Shown: positions 8,059-17,351 of the stretch, piece by piece
How positions within the stretch are numbered: position 1 is the first letter of the stretch
How the letters are laid out: every line of letters begins with the position of its first letter
NCBI RefSeq assembly: GCF_000687455.2
Contig: NZ_JGVW01000086.1
Location: forward strand, 116,050 to 180,049
DNA: 64,000 bases
Reading direction: 5' to 3'
Source: Burkholderia sp. lig30
GTDB taxonomy: Bacteria; Pseudomonadota; Gammaproteobacteria; Burkholderiales; Burkholderiaceae
Notes under the pieces: generated by a model
The model's input: the letters and a program-made list of their open reading frames with translations, nothing else
Database searches by the model: none
Told to the model about the DNA's origin: nothing
Program-made: the position numbers and the translations under genes

Positions 8059-9522
8059 TCAGGCGGCTTGCTTCCACGGCGTCTTCGCGAGGCCCCAGAT
8101 CGGGCTCGAGATCGCCATGTCCATGTCGCGCGCGAAGATCGCGAAGCCGTCGTAGCCGTGGTACGGGCCGGAGTAGTCCCAGCTGTGCATCTGGCGGAAC
8201 GGCACGCCCATCTTCTGGAACACGTACTTCTCCTTGATCCCGGAGCCGACGAGGTCCGGCTGCACCTGCTCGACGAACTTCTCGAACTCGTAACCCGTCA
8301 CGTCGTCGTAGATCAGCGTGCCGTCCTTCACGTAGTGCGTCGTGCGCTGGTAGTCGTCGTTGTGGCCGAACTCGTAGCCGGTGCCGACCACCTCCATGCC
8401 GAGGTCCTCGTAGGCGCCGATCACGTGGCGCGGCCGCAGCCCGCCGACGAACAGCATCACTTTCTTGCCCTGCAGGCGGGGCTTGTATTTCGCGATCACC
8501 GCGTCCACCAGCGGACGGTACTTCGCGATCACCTTCTCGGCATTCGCCTTGATGGTGTCGTCGAAGTGGCTCGCGATTTCTCTCAGGCTCTTCTCGATCA
8601 TGCTCGGGCCGAAGAAGTTGTATTCGACCCAGGGGATGCCGTACTTCTCTTCCATGTGGCGGCTGATGTAGTTCATCGAGCGGTAGCAATGCAGCACGTT
8701 GAGCTTCGCCTTCGGCGTGTTCTCCAGCTCGGCGATCGTGCCGTCGCCCGACCACTGCGCGATCACGCGCAGGCCGATCTCCTCGAGCAGGATGCGGCTC
8801 GACCAGGCGTCGCCGCCGATGTTGTAGTCGCCGATGATCGCGACGTCATACGGCGTCGACACGAATTCGGGGCGCTTGGCCGGATCGGTCTTGTCGAACA
8901 CCCAGTCGCGGATCGCGTCGTTCGCGAGATGGTGGCCGAGCGACTGCGACACGCCGCGAAAGCCCTCGCAGCGCACCGGCACGATCGTGTGGTTGCCGTA
9001 CTGCTGGCTCTTGCGCTTGGACACCGCCTCGATGTCGTCGCCGATCAGGCCGATCGGGCATTCGCTCTGGATCGAGATGCCCTTGTTGAGCGGGAACAGC
9101 TCCTGGATCTCGTCGATGATCTTGTCGAGCTTCTTGTCGCCGCCGAACACGATGTCCTTTTCCTGGAAGTCGGACGTGAACTGCATCGTGACGAAGGTGT
9201 CGATGCCGGTGGTGCCGATGTAGTAGTTGCGGCGCGCGGCCCACGAATACTGGCCGCAGCCGACCGGGCCGTGGCTGATGTGGATCATGTCCTTGATCGG
9301 CCCCCAGACGACGCCCTTCGAGCCGGCGTACGCGCAGCCCCGGATCGTCATCACGCCGGGCAGCGACTTGATGTTGGATTTCACGCCACAGTCGGGCTTG
9401 CCTTCCTCGAAGGTGCCCAAATGCTTGGCGCGCCGCTTGGCCATCTTCTCCGGATAGGCCTTCAGCACTTCGTCGATCAGGGCCTTGTTCGCGGCCTTGC
9501 GCTCTTCAACCGTGGCGGTCAT
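8059..9522 (-). CDS. nifD: NifD, nitrogenase MoFe protein alpha chain
   Basis: 487 aa. Alpha subunit of dinitrogenase, site of N2 reduction. With the start at 9522, the P-cluster ligands are Cys63 ([11 protein letters not shown]), Cys89 ([11 protein letters not shown]) and Cys155 ([11 protein letters not shown]). The FeMo-cofactor ligands are Cys279 ([11 protein letters not shown]) and His446 ([11 protein letters not shown]). An ATG four codons earlier (9534) is possible, but GGAG sits 6 bases before the chosen one. All catalytic residues are intact. Confidence 0.98.
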   Translation of the reverse strand: MTATVEERKAANKALIDEVLKAYPEKMAKRRAKHLGTFEEGKPDCGVKSNIKSLPGVMTIRGCAYAGSKGVVWGPIKDMIHISHGPVGCGQYSWAARRNYYIGTTGIDTFVTMQFTSDFQEKDIVFGGDKKLDKIIDEIQELFPLNKGISIQSECPIGLIGDDIEAVSKRKSQQYGNHTIVPVRCEGFRGVSQSLGHHLANDAIRDWVFDKTDPAKRPEFVSTPYDVAIIGDYNIGGDAWSSRILLEEIGLRVIAQWSGDGTIAELENTPKAKLNVLHCYRSMNYISRHMEEKYGIPWVEYNFFGPSMIEKSLREIASHFDDTIKANAEKVIAKYRPLVDAVIAKYKPRLQGKKVMLFVGGLRPRHVIGAYEDLGMEVVGTGYEFGHNDDYQRTTHYVKDGTLIYDDVTGYEFEKFVEQVQPDLVGSGIKEKYVFQKMGVPFRQMHSWDYSGPYHGYDGFAIFARDMDMAISSPIWGLAKTPWKQAA

Positions 9523-9557
9523 GGGATGCTCCATAGGTGAGAAATGTCATCGCCTGG

Positions 9558-9592
9558 GACGGGCCGCCGCCCGCGTGGCGCGGCGGCCCGTC
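9558..9592 (-). other. intercistronic GC hairpin, nifH-nifD
   Basis: A perfect 13-bp stem (GACGGGCCGCCGC with GCGGCGGCCCGTC) and a 9-base loop lie between nifH and nifD. It resembles the nifH 3' hairpins that keep nifH transcript in excess over nifDK in other diazotrophs. No U-tract follows. Confidence 0.65.
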
Positions 9593-9604
9593 GCCGGGCG
9601 CTCG

Positions 9605-10906
<1,302 letters not shown>

Positions 10907-10911
10907 TCACC

Positions 10912-11520
10912 ATGACCGAAACGCTCACCCGCAAGGCGCTCGACGACACCGCATTCGCCCGTCTCGAAGCGGAAGGCCGGCTGCTCAACCCCGTGCTCAA
11001 GGGGCTCACGAACACGCCCGGCCGGGTCGGGTTTCGCGGCGAGCTTGCGTTGCGCTTCGCGCCGCACCTCGCCGACGAGGCCCGCCCGCCGGAACTGTCC
11101 TGCGAGCAGGCGATGGCGATCGCGACGGGCGGCGACGCGCATCTGCCGTTCTTCGCGGGCTTCCTGCTGAGCTTCGAGTACCTGAAGGACGTCGCCGACG
11201 TGCTCGGCGACACGCTGACGGCCGGCGGCAAGTACTTTCTGTTCTGCGACAACATCGACCTGAGCAAGCGCTACCAGGTGCCGTACAAGGGCGCGATGTT
11301 CTACGTGCTGCCGATCCTCGAATCGACGGTCTACAACGAGATGCTCGACCTGCTGTACCTGGAGAAGGGCGAGCTGAAGAAGAAGGACACGGCAGGCAAG
11401 CTCGACGCGGTCGCCGACGCGGCGCTCAAGTTCGACGTCACGTTCGACACCCTCACCTACGCCGAAGGGCTCGAACTGATGGGGCCGGTGCGCAACCCGA
11501 ACGAGAACCGGCCCGTCTGA
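10912..11520 (+). CDS. unrecognised nif-regulated protein, 202 aa
   Basis: I do not recognise a family. The product is soluble and mixed alpha/beta, with no signal peptide, no membrane segment and a single Cys in each of two places (SCEQAM near residue 64 and FCDNID near residue 111), so no obvious metal cluster. Notable segments are LSFEYLKDVADVLGD, GKYFLFCDNIDLSKRYQVPY and MLDLLYLEKGELKKKD. It is the first gene of a plus-strand operon with its own -24/-12 promoter and shares the NifA site of nifH, so it should be made together with nitrogenase. The following genes (ankyrin, rhodanese, NifO-like) suggest an accessory role in nitrogenase maturation or protection. Confidence 0.85.
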   Translation: MTETLTRKALDDTAFARLEAEGRLLNPVLKGLTNTPGRVGFRGELALRFAPHLADEARPPELSCEQAMAIATGGDAHLPFFAGFLLSFEYLKDVADVLGDTLTAGGKYFLFCDNIDLSKRYQVPYKGAMFYVLPILESTVYNEMLDLLYLEKGELKKKDTAGKLDAVADAALKFDVTFDTLTYAEGLELMGPVRNPNENRPV

Positions 11521-11537
11521 ACGGACAGGCCCGCACC

Positions 11538-11569
11538 GCCGCCGCGCGGCCGATGCGGCGCGCGGCGGC
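11538..11569 (+). other. intercistronic GC hairpin
   Basis: An 11-bp stem (GCCGCCGCGCG with CGCGCGGCGGC) and a 10-base loop lie between the 202-aa gene and the ankyrin gene. There is no U-tract. It is similar in style to the hairpins inside nifHDK and may make the first gene more abundant than those after it. Confidence 0.5.
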
Positions 11570-11610
11570 CGGTTCCACGCATGCCCGTCATCCCGGGCCG
11601 GAGTATCGAC

Positions 11611-12174
11611 ATGTCCCTGCACTCTCATTCCGTTCCCGTCGCGCGCGAGCGCAGCGTGCGACGCGCGGCGCGCGACGACGACGCACCGCGCGCCGGGATG
11701 CCGGCCGCGCTCGCCACCTGGCTCGCGTGGCACGACTTCCCCGATCCGTATTCGCGCGGCGTCGACGGCCTCACGCCGCTGATGCTCGCGGCGCTTCAGG
11801 GCGAGGACAGCGTGGTGAACGCGCTGCTCGCGGACGGCGCGCGGGTCGATGCGCTCGACGACGCCGGCAACAACGCGCTGTGGTACGCGTGCGTCGGCGG
11901 CGCGCCCGCGCCGGTCCTGCGCCTGATCGGCGCGGGGATCGACGTCGATCACGCGAATGACGACGACATCACGTGCCTGATGCAGGCTGCCGCGAGCGGG
12001 CGTGTCGAAGTGATGCAGCTGCTGCTGGCGCAGGGCGCGTGCGACACGCTGTGCGCGCCGGACGGCCGCACCGCGCTCGACATGGCCGCCGACCGCGGCC
12101 TGCAATTGCTGCATGCCGCGCGGCGGCTCGGCGGACGCGGAACCGGCGCAGCCGGAGAGGAACACGCCCGATGA
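11611..12174 (+). CDS. ankyrin-repeat protein of the nif region
   Basis: 187 aa. About three to four ankyrin repeats are visible from residue 50 on: DGLTPLMLAALQGEDSVVNA, AGNNALWYACVGG, DITCLMQAAASGRVEVMQLL and DGRTALDMAADRG. These are protein-binding scaffolds; no catalytic residues are expected. The start at 11611 is chosen for GGAG 7 bases upstream, dropping a ten-residue extension. The stop overlaps the next ATG (ATGA). Ankyrin proteins occur in several nif clusters with no proven role; the partner is unknown. Confidence 0.85.
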   Translation: MSLHSHSVPVARERSVRRAARDDDAPRAGMPAALATWLAWHDFPDPYSRGVDGLTPLMLAALQGEDSVVNALLADGARVDALDDAGNNALWYACVGGAPAPVLRLIGAGIDVDHANDDDITCLMQAAASGRVEVMQLLLAQGACDTLCAPDGRTALDMAADRGLQLLHAARRLGGRGTGAAGEEHAR

Positions 12175-12548
12175 AAGGTCAGCGCGTTTTCCGGCGCCTG
12201 ACGGTCAACGAGCTCGACGCATGGCGCGGCCGCCATCCGGACGCGCTGGTGCTCGACGCGCGCGACGCCGACAGCCATGCGCGAACCGGCTGGCCGGGCG
12301 CCGTGCTGCTGTCGCGCGACAACCAGGACGCGCTGCTGCTGCGCACGATGCGCCGCCGGCCGATCCTGATCTACTGCTACCACGGCAATGCGAGCCAGAC
12401 CTGGGCGCGCATGTTCGCGGACTTCGGCTTCACCGAGGTGTGCGACCTGATCGGCGGCCATGCGGCGTGGGCCGCGCGCGTCGCCGGCGCGGACCCGGGC
12501 GGCCAGCCGCCTGATCCTGAGCCTGAGCCTGGAAAGGAACACCCATGA
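12171..12548 (+). CDS. rhodanese-domain sulfurtransferase (GlpE/RhdN-like)
   Basis: 125 aa single rhodanese domain. The active-site loop CYHGNAS near residue 67 closely matches GlpE, with the catalytic Cys present. Earlier motifs LVLDARDADSHARTG and IGGHAAW are typical. Probably handles persulfide sulfur for Fe-S or cofactor synthesis. In Azotobacter a rhodanese (rhdN) lies beside nifO and nifQ, and here too it directly precedes the NifO-like gene. It overlaps both neighbours by ATGA, so translation is coupled. The last 25 residues are Pro/Gly/Glu-rich. Confidence 0.9.
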   Translation: MKGQRVFRRLTVNELDAWRGRHPDALVLDARDADSHARTGWPGAVLLSRDNQDALLLRTMRRRPILIYCYHGNASQTWARMFADFGFTEVCDLIGGHAAWAARVAGADPGGQPPDPEPEPGKEHP

Positions 12549-12982
12549 CCCATGTCACGTTTTACGAAAAGCCCGGCTGCGGCGGCAACGCGAAGCAGCA
12601 AGCGATGCTCGTTGCGGCCGGCCACACGCTCGACGTGCGGAACCTGCTGCGCTGGCCGTGGACGCCGAAGACACTGTTCGCGTTTCTCGAGCCGCTGCCG
12701 GTGGCCGAGTGGTTCAACCGCGCGGCGCCGGACGTGAAGTCCGGGCGGCTCGTGCCCGAGTCGTTCGACGCGGCGAGCGCGTTGGCGCGGCTGCTCGCCG
12801 AGCCGCTGCTGATCCGCCGGCCGCTGATGGAGGCGAACGACGCGCGGATGGTCGGTTTCGACGTCGATCGCGTGCACGAATGGATCGGGCTCGATCCGGC
12901 GCTGCGCGCCGGCGTCGCGCACGGCCGGCTCGAGGGCTGCGCGGCCGCGACCGCGGGTTGCGCCGCCGCGTCGTCACACTGA
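12545..12982 (+). CDS. nifO: NifO-like nitrogenase-associated protein (ArsC/Spx family)
   Basis: 145 aa. Thioredoxin-fold ArsC/Spx family: the N-terminus has FYEKPGCGGNAKQQ with a single active-site Cys, then WTPKTLFAFL, and LLAEPLLIRRPLM with the conserved Arg-Pro of the family. The sequence belongs with nitrogenase-associated ArsC-like proteins, of which NifO of Azotobacter is the best known (linked to Mo use between nitrogenase and nitrate reductase). The C-terminal tail has two extra cysteines in an Ala-rich segment. ATGA overlap with the rhodanese gene. Confidence 0.85.
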   Translation: MTHVTFYEKPGCGGNAKQQAMLVAAGHTLDVRNLLRWPWTPKTLFAFLEPLPVAEWFNRAAPDVKSGRLVPESFDAASALARLLAEPLLIRRPLMEANDARMVGFDVDRVHEWIGLDPALRAGVAHGRLEGCAAATAGCAAASSH

Positions 12983-12996
12983 GAGGAGGATCGGCA

Positions 12997-13233
12997 ATGC
13001 CGCTATACGACTATCTGTGCCGGGACTGTGGCCGGCCTTTCGAGGCGCTCGTCAGAACGGGCACGACGCCGGTTTGTCCGCACTGCGGCAGCACCGCGCT
13101 CGACAAGCAGGTGAGCGCGCCGGCCGCGCCGGGACGCAGCAAGGAGATCATCGCCGCCGCGCGGAAGCAGGCGGCGAAAGAAGGCCACATGAGCCATTAC
13201 TCGGCCGCGGAGCGGGCGAAGTTGTTGCGTTAG
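12997..13233 (+). CDS. FmdB-family zinc-ribbon protein
   Basis: 78 aa. Zinc ribbon with MPLYDYLCRDCG and CPHCGSTALDKQ (two CxxC pairs about 20 residues apart), followed by a basic helical tail. FmdB-type proteins are small putative regulators; in nif regions their role is unknown. GAGGAGGA lies just before the ATG at 12997. It is the last gene of the plus-strand operon, convergent with the 2Fe-2S ferredoxin gene. Confidence 0.85.
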   Translation: MPLYDYLCRDCGRPFEALVRTGTTPVCPHCGSTALDKQVSAPAAPGRSKEIIAAARKQAAKEGHMSHYSAAERAKLLR

Positions 13234-13275
13234 GGGGCCGTTGCCGCCGGCCTCCGCCAGCGGCGCTCTCCTCCG

Positions 13276-13572
13276 TCAGACGAAGCTCAGCAGCTCGACC
13301 GTCACCGGTTCCTCGCCGAGCACGGCCTGGCACGCGAGTCGCGACTTCGAGCCGACGCCGACGATCGAGTCGAGCTTTTCGTTTTCCGTGCGCTGGGTTT
13401 TCGACAGGCTCTTGCGCCCGTCCTGGACGAACAGATGGCAGGCGCCGCATTCGGCCTTGCCGTCGCACTTGTGCGCGATCGGCTCGCCGGCGCCGAGCAG
13501 CGCCTGAAGCAGCGTCGCGCCTGCCGCGACGTCGTAGGTGTGGCCCGAAGGCAGGACAGTCAGTTTGGTCAT
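13276..13572 (-). CDS. 2Fe-2S ferredoxin of the nif region
   Basis: 98 aa. Adrenodoxin/plant-type 2Fe-2S fold with ligands in the pattern C-x5-C-x2-C (KCDGKAECGACHLFV near residues 36-45) and a fourth Cys in SRLACQAVL. It may act in electron supply or in conformational protection, like other nif-linked 2Fe-2S proteins (FdxD, or Shethna protein II). It is not close enough to either for a firm symbol. It is the last gene of the nifB operon, 77 bases after the SIR2-like gene. Confidence 0.85.
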   Translation of the reverse strand: MTKLTVLPSGHTYDVAAGATLLQALLGAGEPIAHKCDGKAECGACHLFVQDGRKSLSKTQRTENEKLDSIVGVGSKSRLACQAVLGEEPVTVELLSFV

Positions 13573-13649
13573 GGTGTGGTTCTCTCAACGGAAAAAAACA
13601 TCGAATGGGTACGGACGCCCGGCGCGACGCGCGCGGCTTCGCGCCACCG

Positions 13650-14489
13650 TCACGCGGCCAGCGCCGGCCGCAACGCGCCGGCCAGCGCATCGGCGAACGC
13701 ATCGAGCGGCATCGCGATCCGCTCGATGCGCTGCTCGTCGAGAAAGCGCGCCTCCATGCGCGTCGGCTCGTCGGGCAGGACGGCCCAGTGCGTGTCGGAC
13801 GAGCGCTTCATGATCTGCCGCGCGAAGCTGCGCGTGAGCTGGTCGTCGAAGCGGCAGCCGATGAACAGGAAGCTGCGGCCGCTGCGCCAGGCCTGCACCG
13901 CGGGCGGGATCGGCGTCTGGATGTCGATTTCGGTCAGCACCTCGACGAAGTCGCTGTCGGACACCAGATAGTTCGCCGCGGGCGAATGCGAGCCGATCGG
14001 CTTGTAGAGCAGCGTGCCGGCGGCCGGCACGTCGGGCAGCGGCGCGCCGTGCGCGTCGTACGCGCCGAACCACTGGCCGAAGTGCTCGGACTGCGACAGC
14101 CCCTGCACCTGCGCCCAGCCGCCCGGCCGCATGCGCGCGAGCGCCGCGGCGAAGGTGTCGTCGTACCACGCGTCGACATACAGGCCCGCGCCGCTTGCCG
14201 CGAGCGCGAGATGCAGGCGGGACGGCGCGGGCGTCGCGGCGAACGCGTCGTTCATCAGGCCGACGACCGACTTGCGATGCTTGAAATTCTCGATGAACTG
14301 CGCGGCCTGCGTGAGCCGCCGGCGGATCTTGTGCGGCACGGTGACCTTCTCGGTCAGGATCACGGCGAGCGCGTCCGGGGTCGCCGGCACGCGCGCGTCC
14401 GCGCACAGCGAGAGCAGCCCGGGGCCGAGATAGGGAATGACGCCGCCTTCCTCAATCAGGCTGGCGAGATGCTGAACCGACATGCTCAT
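13650..14489 (-). CDS. SIR2-like protein of the nif operon
   Basis: 279 aa. The N-terminus (VIPYLGPGLLSL) resembles the nucleotide-binding start of SIR2-like proteins. FIGCRFDDQLTRSFARQIM and HWAVLPDEPTRMEARFLDEQRIERI match the C-terminal half of the SIR2_2 type found in several nif operons. The zinc-binding cysteines of true sirtuin deacetylases are absent, so deacetylase activity should not be assumed; other SIR2-like proteins act as NAD hydrolases or binders. It lies 11 bases after the DegT-type gene. GAGGA about 8 bases before the ATG at 14489 supports the start. Confidence 0.75.
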   Translation of the reverse strand: MSMSVQHLASLIEEGGVIPYLGPGLLSLCADARVPATPDALAVILTEKVTVPHKIRRRLTQAAQFIENFKHRKSVVGLMNDAFAATPAPSRLHLALAASGAGLYVDAWYDDTFAAALARMRPGGWAQVQGLSQSEHFGQWFGAYDAHGAPLPDVPAAGTLLYKPIGSHSPAANYLVSDSDFVEVLTEIDIQTPIPPAVQAWRSGRSFLFIGCRFDDQLTRSFARQIMKRSSDTHWAVLPDEPTRMEARFLDEQRIERIAMPLDAFADALAGALRPALAA

Positions 14490-14500
14490 GGACGATTTCC

Positions 14501-15664
14501 TCACAGATAGATCGCGGCCCCCGCGCCGACATTCGTCGCGGTGTCCTTCAGGGTCTTGACGATGTACTTCACCTGGTCCGCGTCGAGCCGCGTATGCAGC
14601 GGCAGCGCGAGCGCGCGGTCGCCGATGCGCTCGGTATCGGGCAGCAGGCCGCGCTTGCGGCCGATCGCGTCGCCCGCATGCATGTAATGGAACTGCTCGT
14701 GCAGCGGATGGCTGTATGCGGCGGTTTCGATCCCGCACGCCTTCATGTCGTCGATCATCTGCGTGCGCGCGCTTTGCGTGAAGCGCTTGCCGAGATGGAC
14801 GACGTACAGCATCCAGTGCACCTCGTCGACGTCCTCGGCCAGGTAAGGCGGCTTGATCCCTTCGAAGCTCTGCATCTGCTCGTGGTACCAGGCCTCGACT
14901 TCCTTGCGCCGCGCGAGGCGCTCGTCGAGGCTCGCGAGCTGCGCGAGGCCGAGCGCGGCGGTCAGCTCGCTCATGCCGGCCTGCAGCGGCACGCGTGCGC
15001 CGACCGATACCGAGCCGCGATCCGCTACCCGCCGCGCGCGCAGGTAGCGCAGTTCGCGTGCGAGCGCGTCGTCGTCGGTGACGAGCATCCCGCCCTCGCC
15101 CGCGCACAGCACGGACGGCGCGGAGAAGTCGAAAATCGCGACGTCGCCGAACGTGCCGACGCTGTGCCCGCGGTAGCGCGAGCCGACCGCCTCGGTGCTG
15201 TCTTCGAGCAGCGCGAGCCGGTGCGCGCCGGCCAGCTCGCGCAGCGGACCCCACGCGGCCGGATGGCCGTTGGTGTTGCCGGCGAGGATCGCGCGCGTGC
15301 GCGGGCCGATCCGCTGCGCGGCCTTGGCGGCGCTCAGGCAGCCGCTCCAGTAGTCGATGTCGGCGAACACGGGCGTCGCGCCCGCGAGCGTGACCGCCTG
15401 CGCGACCTGGTGCCACGCATGCGATGCGCAGATCACCTCGTCGCCCGCGCCGATGCCGAGCGCGCGCAGCGTGATCCATGCGCCGAGCGTGCCGCTCGCG
15501 ACCGCCACCGCATGCGCGCGGCCCGCCCAGCCGGCGAACGCGCGCTCGAACGATTCGCCCATCGGCCCGTCGCTCCAGCGCGACGCGTTCAGCACCGCAT
15601 TGACCAGCGCGGTCTCGTGCGCGCCGCACGCCGGCTCGGCCAGCGCGATCTCGTCAAGCTCCAT
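14501..15664 (-). CDS. DegT/DnrJ/EryC1/StrS-type protein lacking the PLP lysine
   Basis: 387 aa. Overall a sugar-aminotransferase fold: VASGTLGAWITLRALGIGAG, DEVICASHAW, ATPVFADID, LLEDSTEAVGSRYRG with the pyridine-contact Asp155, and GEGGMLVTDD. The residue that forms the Schiff base with PLP (K-x4-G-E-G-G) is Ser184 here, in FDFSAPSVLCAGEGG. It is therefore unlikely to be a normal aminotransferase; dehydratase-like chemistry or a binding role is possible. It overlaps the preceding small gene by 11 bases and has GGAGG five bases before the ATG. Similar genes occur in other nif operons with no assigned role. Confidence 0.85.
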   Translation of the reverse strand: MELDEIALAEPACGAHETALVNAVLNASRWSDGPMGESFERAFAGWAGRAHAVAVASGTLGAWITLRALGIGAGDEVICASHAWHQVAQAVTLAGATPVFADIDYWSGCLSAAKAAQRIGPRTRAILAGNTNGHPAAWGPLRELAGAHRLALLEDSTEAVGSRYRGHSVGTFGDVAIFDFSAPSVLCAGEGGMLVTDDDALARELRYLRARRVADRGSVSVGARVPLQAGMSELTAALGLAQLASLDERLARRKEVEAWYHEQMQSFEGIKPPYLAEDVDEVHWMLYVVHLGKRFTQSARTQMIDDMKACGIETAAYSHPLHEQFHYMHAGDAIGRKRGLLPDTERIGDRALALPLHTRLDADQVKYIVKTLKDTATNVGAGAAIYL

Positions 15665-15932
15665 GTCGACCTCCGTCTTCGGTCAGGATCAGCGCGTTCG
15701 CTTCGTCCGCATGCGGCGTGATCGACAGGCACATGCCGGCCATGCGCACGAAGTAGACGTTGCGCGCGCCGACCCGCAGCGCGGGCGTCTCGCCGTGCAT
15801 GTCGGCCGGGCTGAGCTGCATCGTCCGCACGCCCGGAAAGCGCGCGCGCCAGCGCTCGGCCGCGTCGTGCAGCGTCGGCGCGGCACCGATCACGTCGGCG
15901 ACGGCCTGGACTTGCTCGGTGGACAGGCTCAT
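15654..15932 (-). CDS. small nif-operon protein of unknown function
   Basis: 92 aa, soluble, with a helical first half (VQAVADVIGAAPTLHDAAERW) and a beta-rich second half (NVYFVRMAGMCLSITPHADE). No catalytic motif is visible. GGAGGA stands 5 bases before the ATG. It begins one base before the nifT stop codon ends and overlaps the DegT-type gene, so the three are probably translated together. Small proteins of this kind (possibly DUF6129) sit beside nifT or nifZ elsewhere; the family call is tentative. Confidence 0.7.
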   Translation of the reverse strand: MSLSTEQVQAVADVIGAAPTLHDAAERWRARFPGVRTMQLSPADMHGETPALRVGARNVYFVRMAGMCLSITPHADEANALILTEDGGRHGA

Positions 15933-15933
15933 G

Positions 15934-16152
15934 TCATTCCTCCGCTGCGGCGATGCGCCGGGCCTCGACCGTCACGGGCAGCGTCGTGGCGGCGTCCATC
16001 TCCGGCAGCTCGAGCTGCCAGCCGTTCGCGAGCGTGACGCGCCCGCCCCAGATCCCGGGGTCCGTCATCGCGACGATCGGCTCCTCGAGATCCTTCTTCG
16101 GCACATATGCGCTCAGCGTGCCCTTGCTGTCCCTGCGGATCATGACTTTCAT
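15934..16152 (-). CDS. nifT: NifT/FixU
   Basis: 72 aa. The whole protein matches NifT: MKVMIRRDSKGTLSAYVPKK, then EEPIVAMTDPGIWGGRVTLA and NGWQLELPEM. NifT is made with nitrogenase but is dispensable, and its function is unknown. The start at 16152 is chosen for GGAG nine bases upstream; a second ATG three codons later is possible. It lies between nifS and the 92-aa gene, which is unusual because nifT more often follows nifK. Confidence 0.93.
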   Translation of the reverse strand: MKVMIRRDSKGTLSAYVPKKDLEEPIVAMTDPGIWGGRVTLANGWQLELPEMDAATTLPVTVEARRIAAAEE

Positions 16153-16180
16153 GGTTCTGGACTCCGAAGATTCAATGGTT

Positions 16181-17329
16181 TCAGGTCGGTTGCACGGCCG
16201 ATTCGGCCAGCAACGGCAACAATAGCGGGGGCAGCGCGGCGAGCAGGTATTCGATGTCGCGCGCCGTGGTGGCCGCGCCGAGCGAGAAGCGCACGGCGCA
16301 CAGCGCTTCGTCGCGCGGCACGCCCATCGCGACCAGCACGTGCGACGGCGCGCTGCCGCCCGACGAGCACGCCGAGCCGGACGACGCCGACACCCCGATC
16401 TGCTCGCACCGCTGCAGCACGGTGTCGGCTGCCAGCAGGCCGACCCGCAGGTAGCTCGTGCCCGGCAGGCGCGGCGCGGCCGCGCCGTACACGTGCACGC
16501 CGGGCAGCGCGCGGCGCAGGCCGTCTTCGAGCGTGTCGCGCAGCGCGCCGATGCGCGCGGCCTCGGCCGCGACGTCGGGCAGGCGCTCGAGCGCCGCGGC
16601 GAAGCCGGCGATCGCGGGCAGGTTCTCGGTGCCGCCGCGGCGATGGCGTTCCTGGCTGCCGAGGAACTGCGGCGAGACCGGCACGCCGTCGCGCACGAGC
16701 AGCACGCCGACGCCCTTCGGGCCATGCAGCTTGTGCGCGGACAGCGACACGGCGTCCGCGCCGAAGGCGGCGAAATCGAACGGCCGCTTGCCGACCCACT
16801 GGGTCGCATCGACATGCAGCAGCGCGCCCGCCGCGTGCGCCAGCGCGCGCACCCCGGCGACGGGCATCAGCACGCCGGTCTCGTTGTTCGCGGCCATCAG
16901 CGACACGAGCGCGACGTCCGGGCCGATCGCGCGGGCGGCGCTGTCGGGATCGAGCGTGCCGTCCGCGCGCACCGCGATGAAATCGACCGGATGGCCCTGC
17001 CCGGCGAGCGCGTGCGCGAGCTTCAGGTGCGCCGCGTGCTCGACCGCGCCGAACACGAGCCGCCGCCGCTCCGGCGCCGCATGCGCGGACAGGCCGAGCA
17101 CCGCGAGATGGTTCGCCTCGGTCGCGCCGCTCGTGAAGATCACTTCCTTCGGCTTGCAGCCGAGCGCGCCCGCGACCGTCGCGCGCGACGCGGCGAGCGT
17201 GCGCTTCGCCTGTTGCCCGGACGGATGCTGGGACGACGGGTTCGCCCACACGTCGGTCAGCACGGCGAGCATCGCCTGGATCGCCGCCGGCGCGGGCGCG
17301 GTCGTCGCGTTGTGGTCGAGATAGATCAT
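16181..17329 (-). CDS. nifS: NifS cysteine desulfurase
   Basis: 382 aa PLP enzyme that releases sulfur from cysteine as persulfide for Fe-S clusters. N-terminal MIYLDHNATT, the PLP lysine in SLSAHKLHGPKG, the RRGGTEN motif and the active-site Cys loop SGSACSSG are all present. It belongs to the NifS/IscS class but is clearly different from the IscS-type enzyme at 24451, so the region codes for two desulfurases. AAGGAG precedes the ATG by 6 bases. It sits in the nifB operon rather than beside nifU; no multidomain NifU is present in the window. Confidence 0.93.
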   Translation of the reverse strand: MIYLDHNATTAPAPAAIQAMLAVLTDVWANPSSQHPSGQQAKRTLAASRATVAGALGCKPKEVIFTSGATEANHLAVLGLSAHAAPERRRLVFGAVEHAAHLKLAHALAGQGHPVDFIAVRADGTLDPDSAARAIGPDVALVSLMAANNETGVLMPVAGVRALAHAAGALLHVDATQWVGKRPFDFAAFGADAVSLSAHKLHGPKGVGVLLVRDGVPVSPQFLGSQERHRRGGTENLPAIAGFAAALERLPDVAAEAARIGALRDTLEDGLRRALPGVHVYGAAAPRLPGTSYLRVGLLAADTVLQRCEQIGVSASSGSACSSGGSAPSHVLVAMGVPRDEALCAVRFSLGAATTARDIEYLLAALPPLLLPLLAESAVQPT

Positions 17330-17351
17330 CGCAGGCTCCTTCGTGCTCGCA

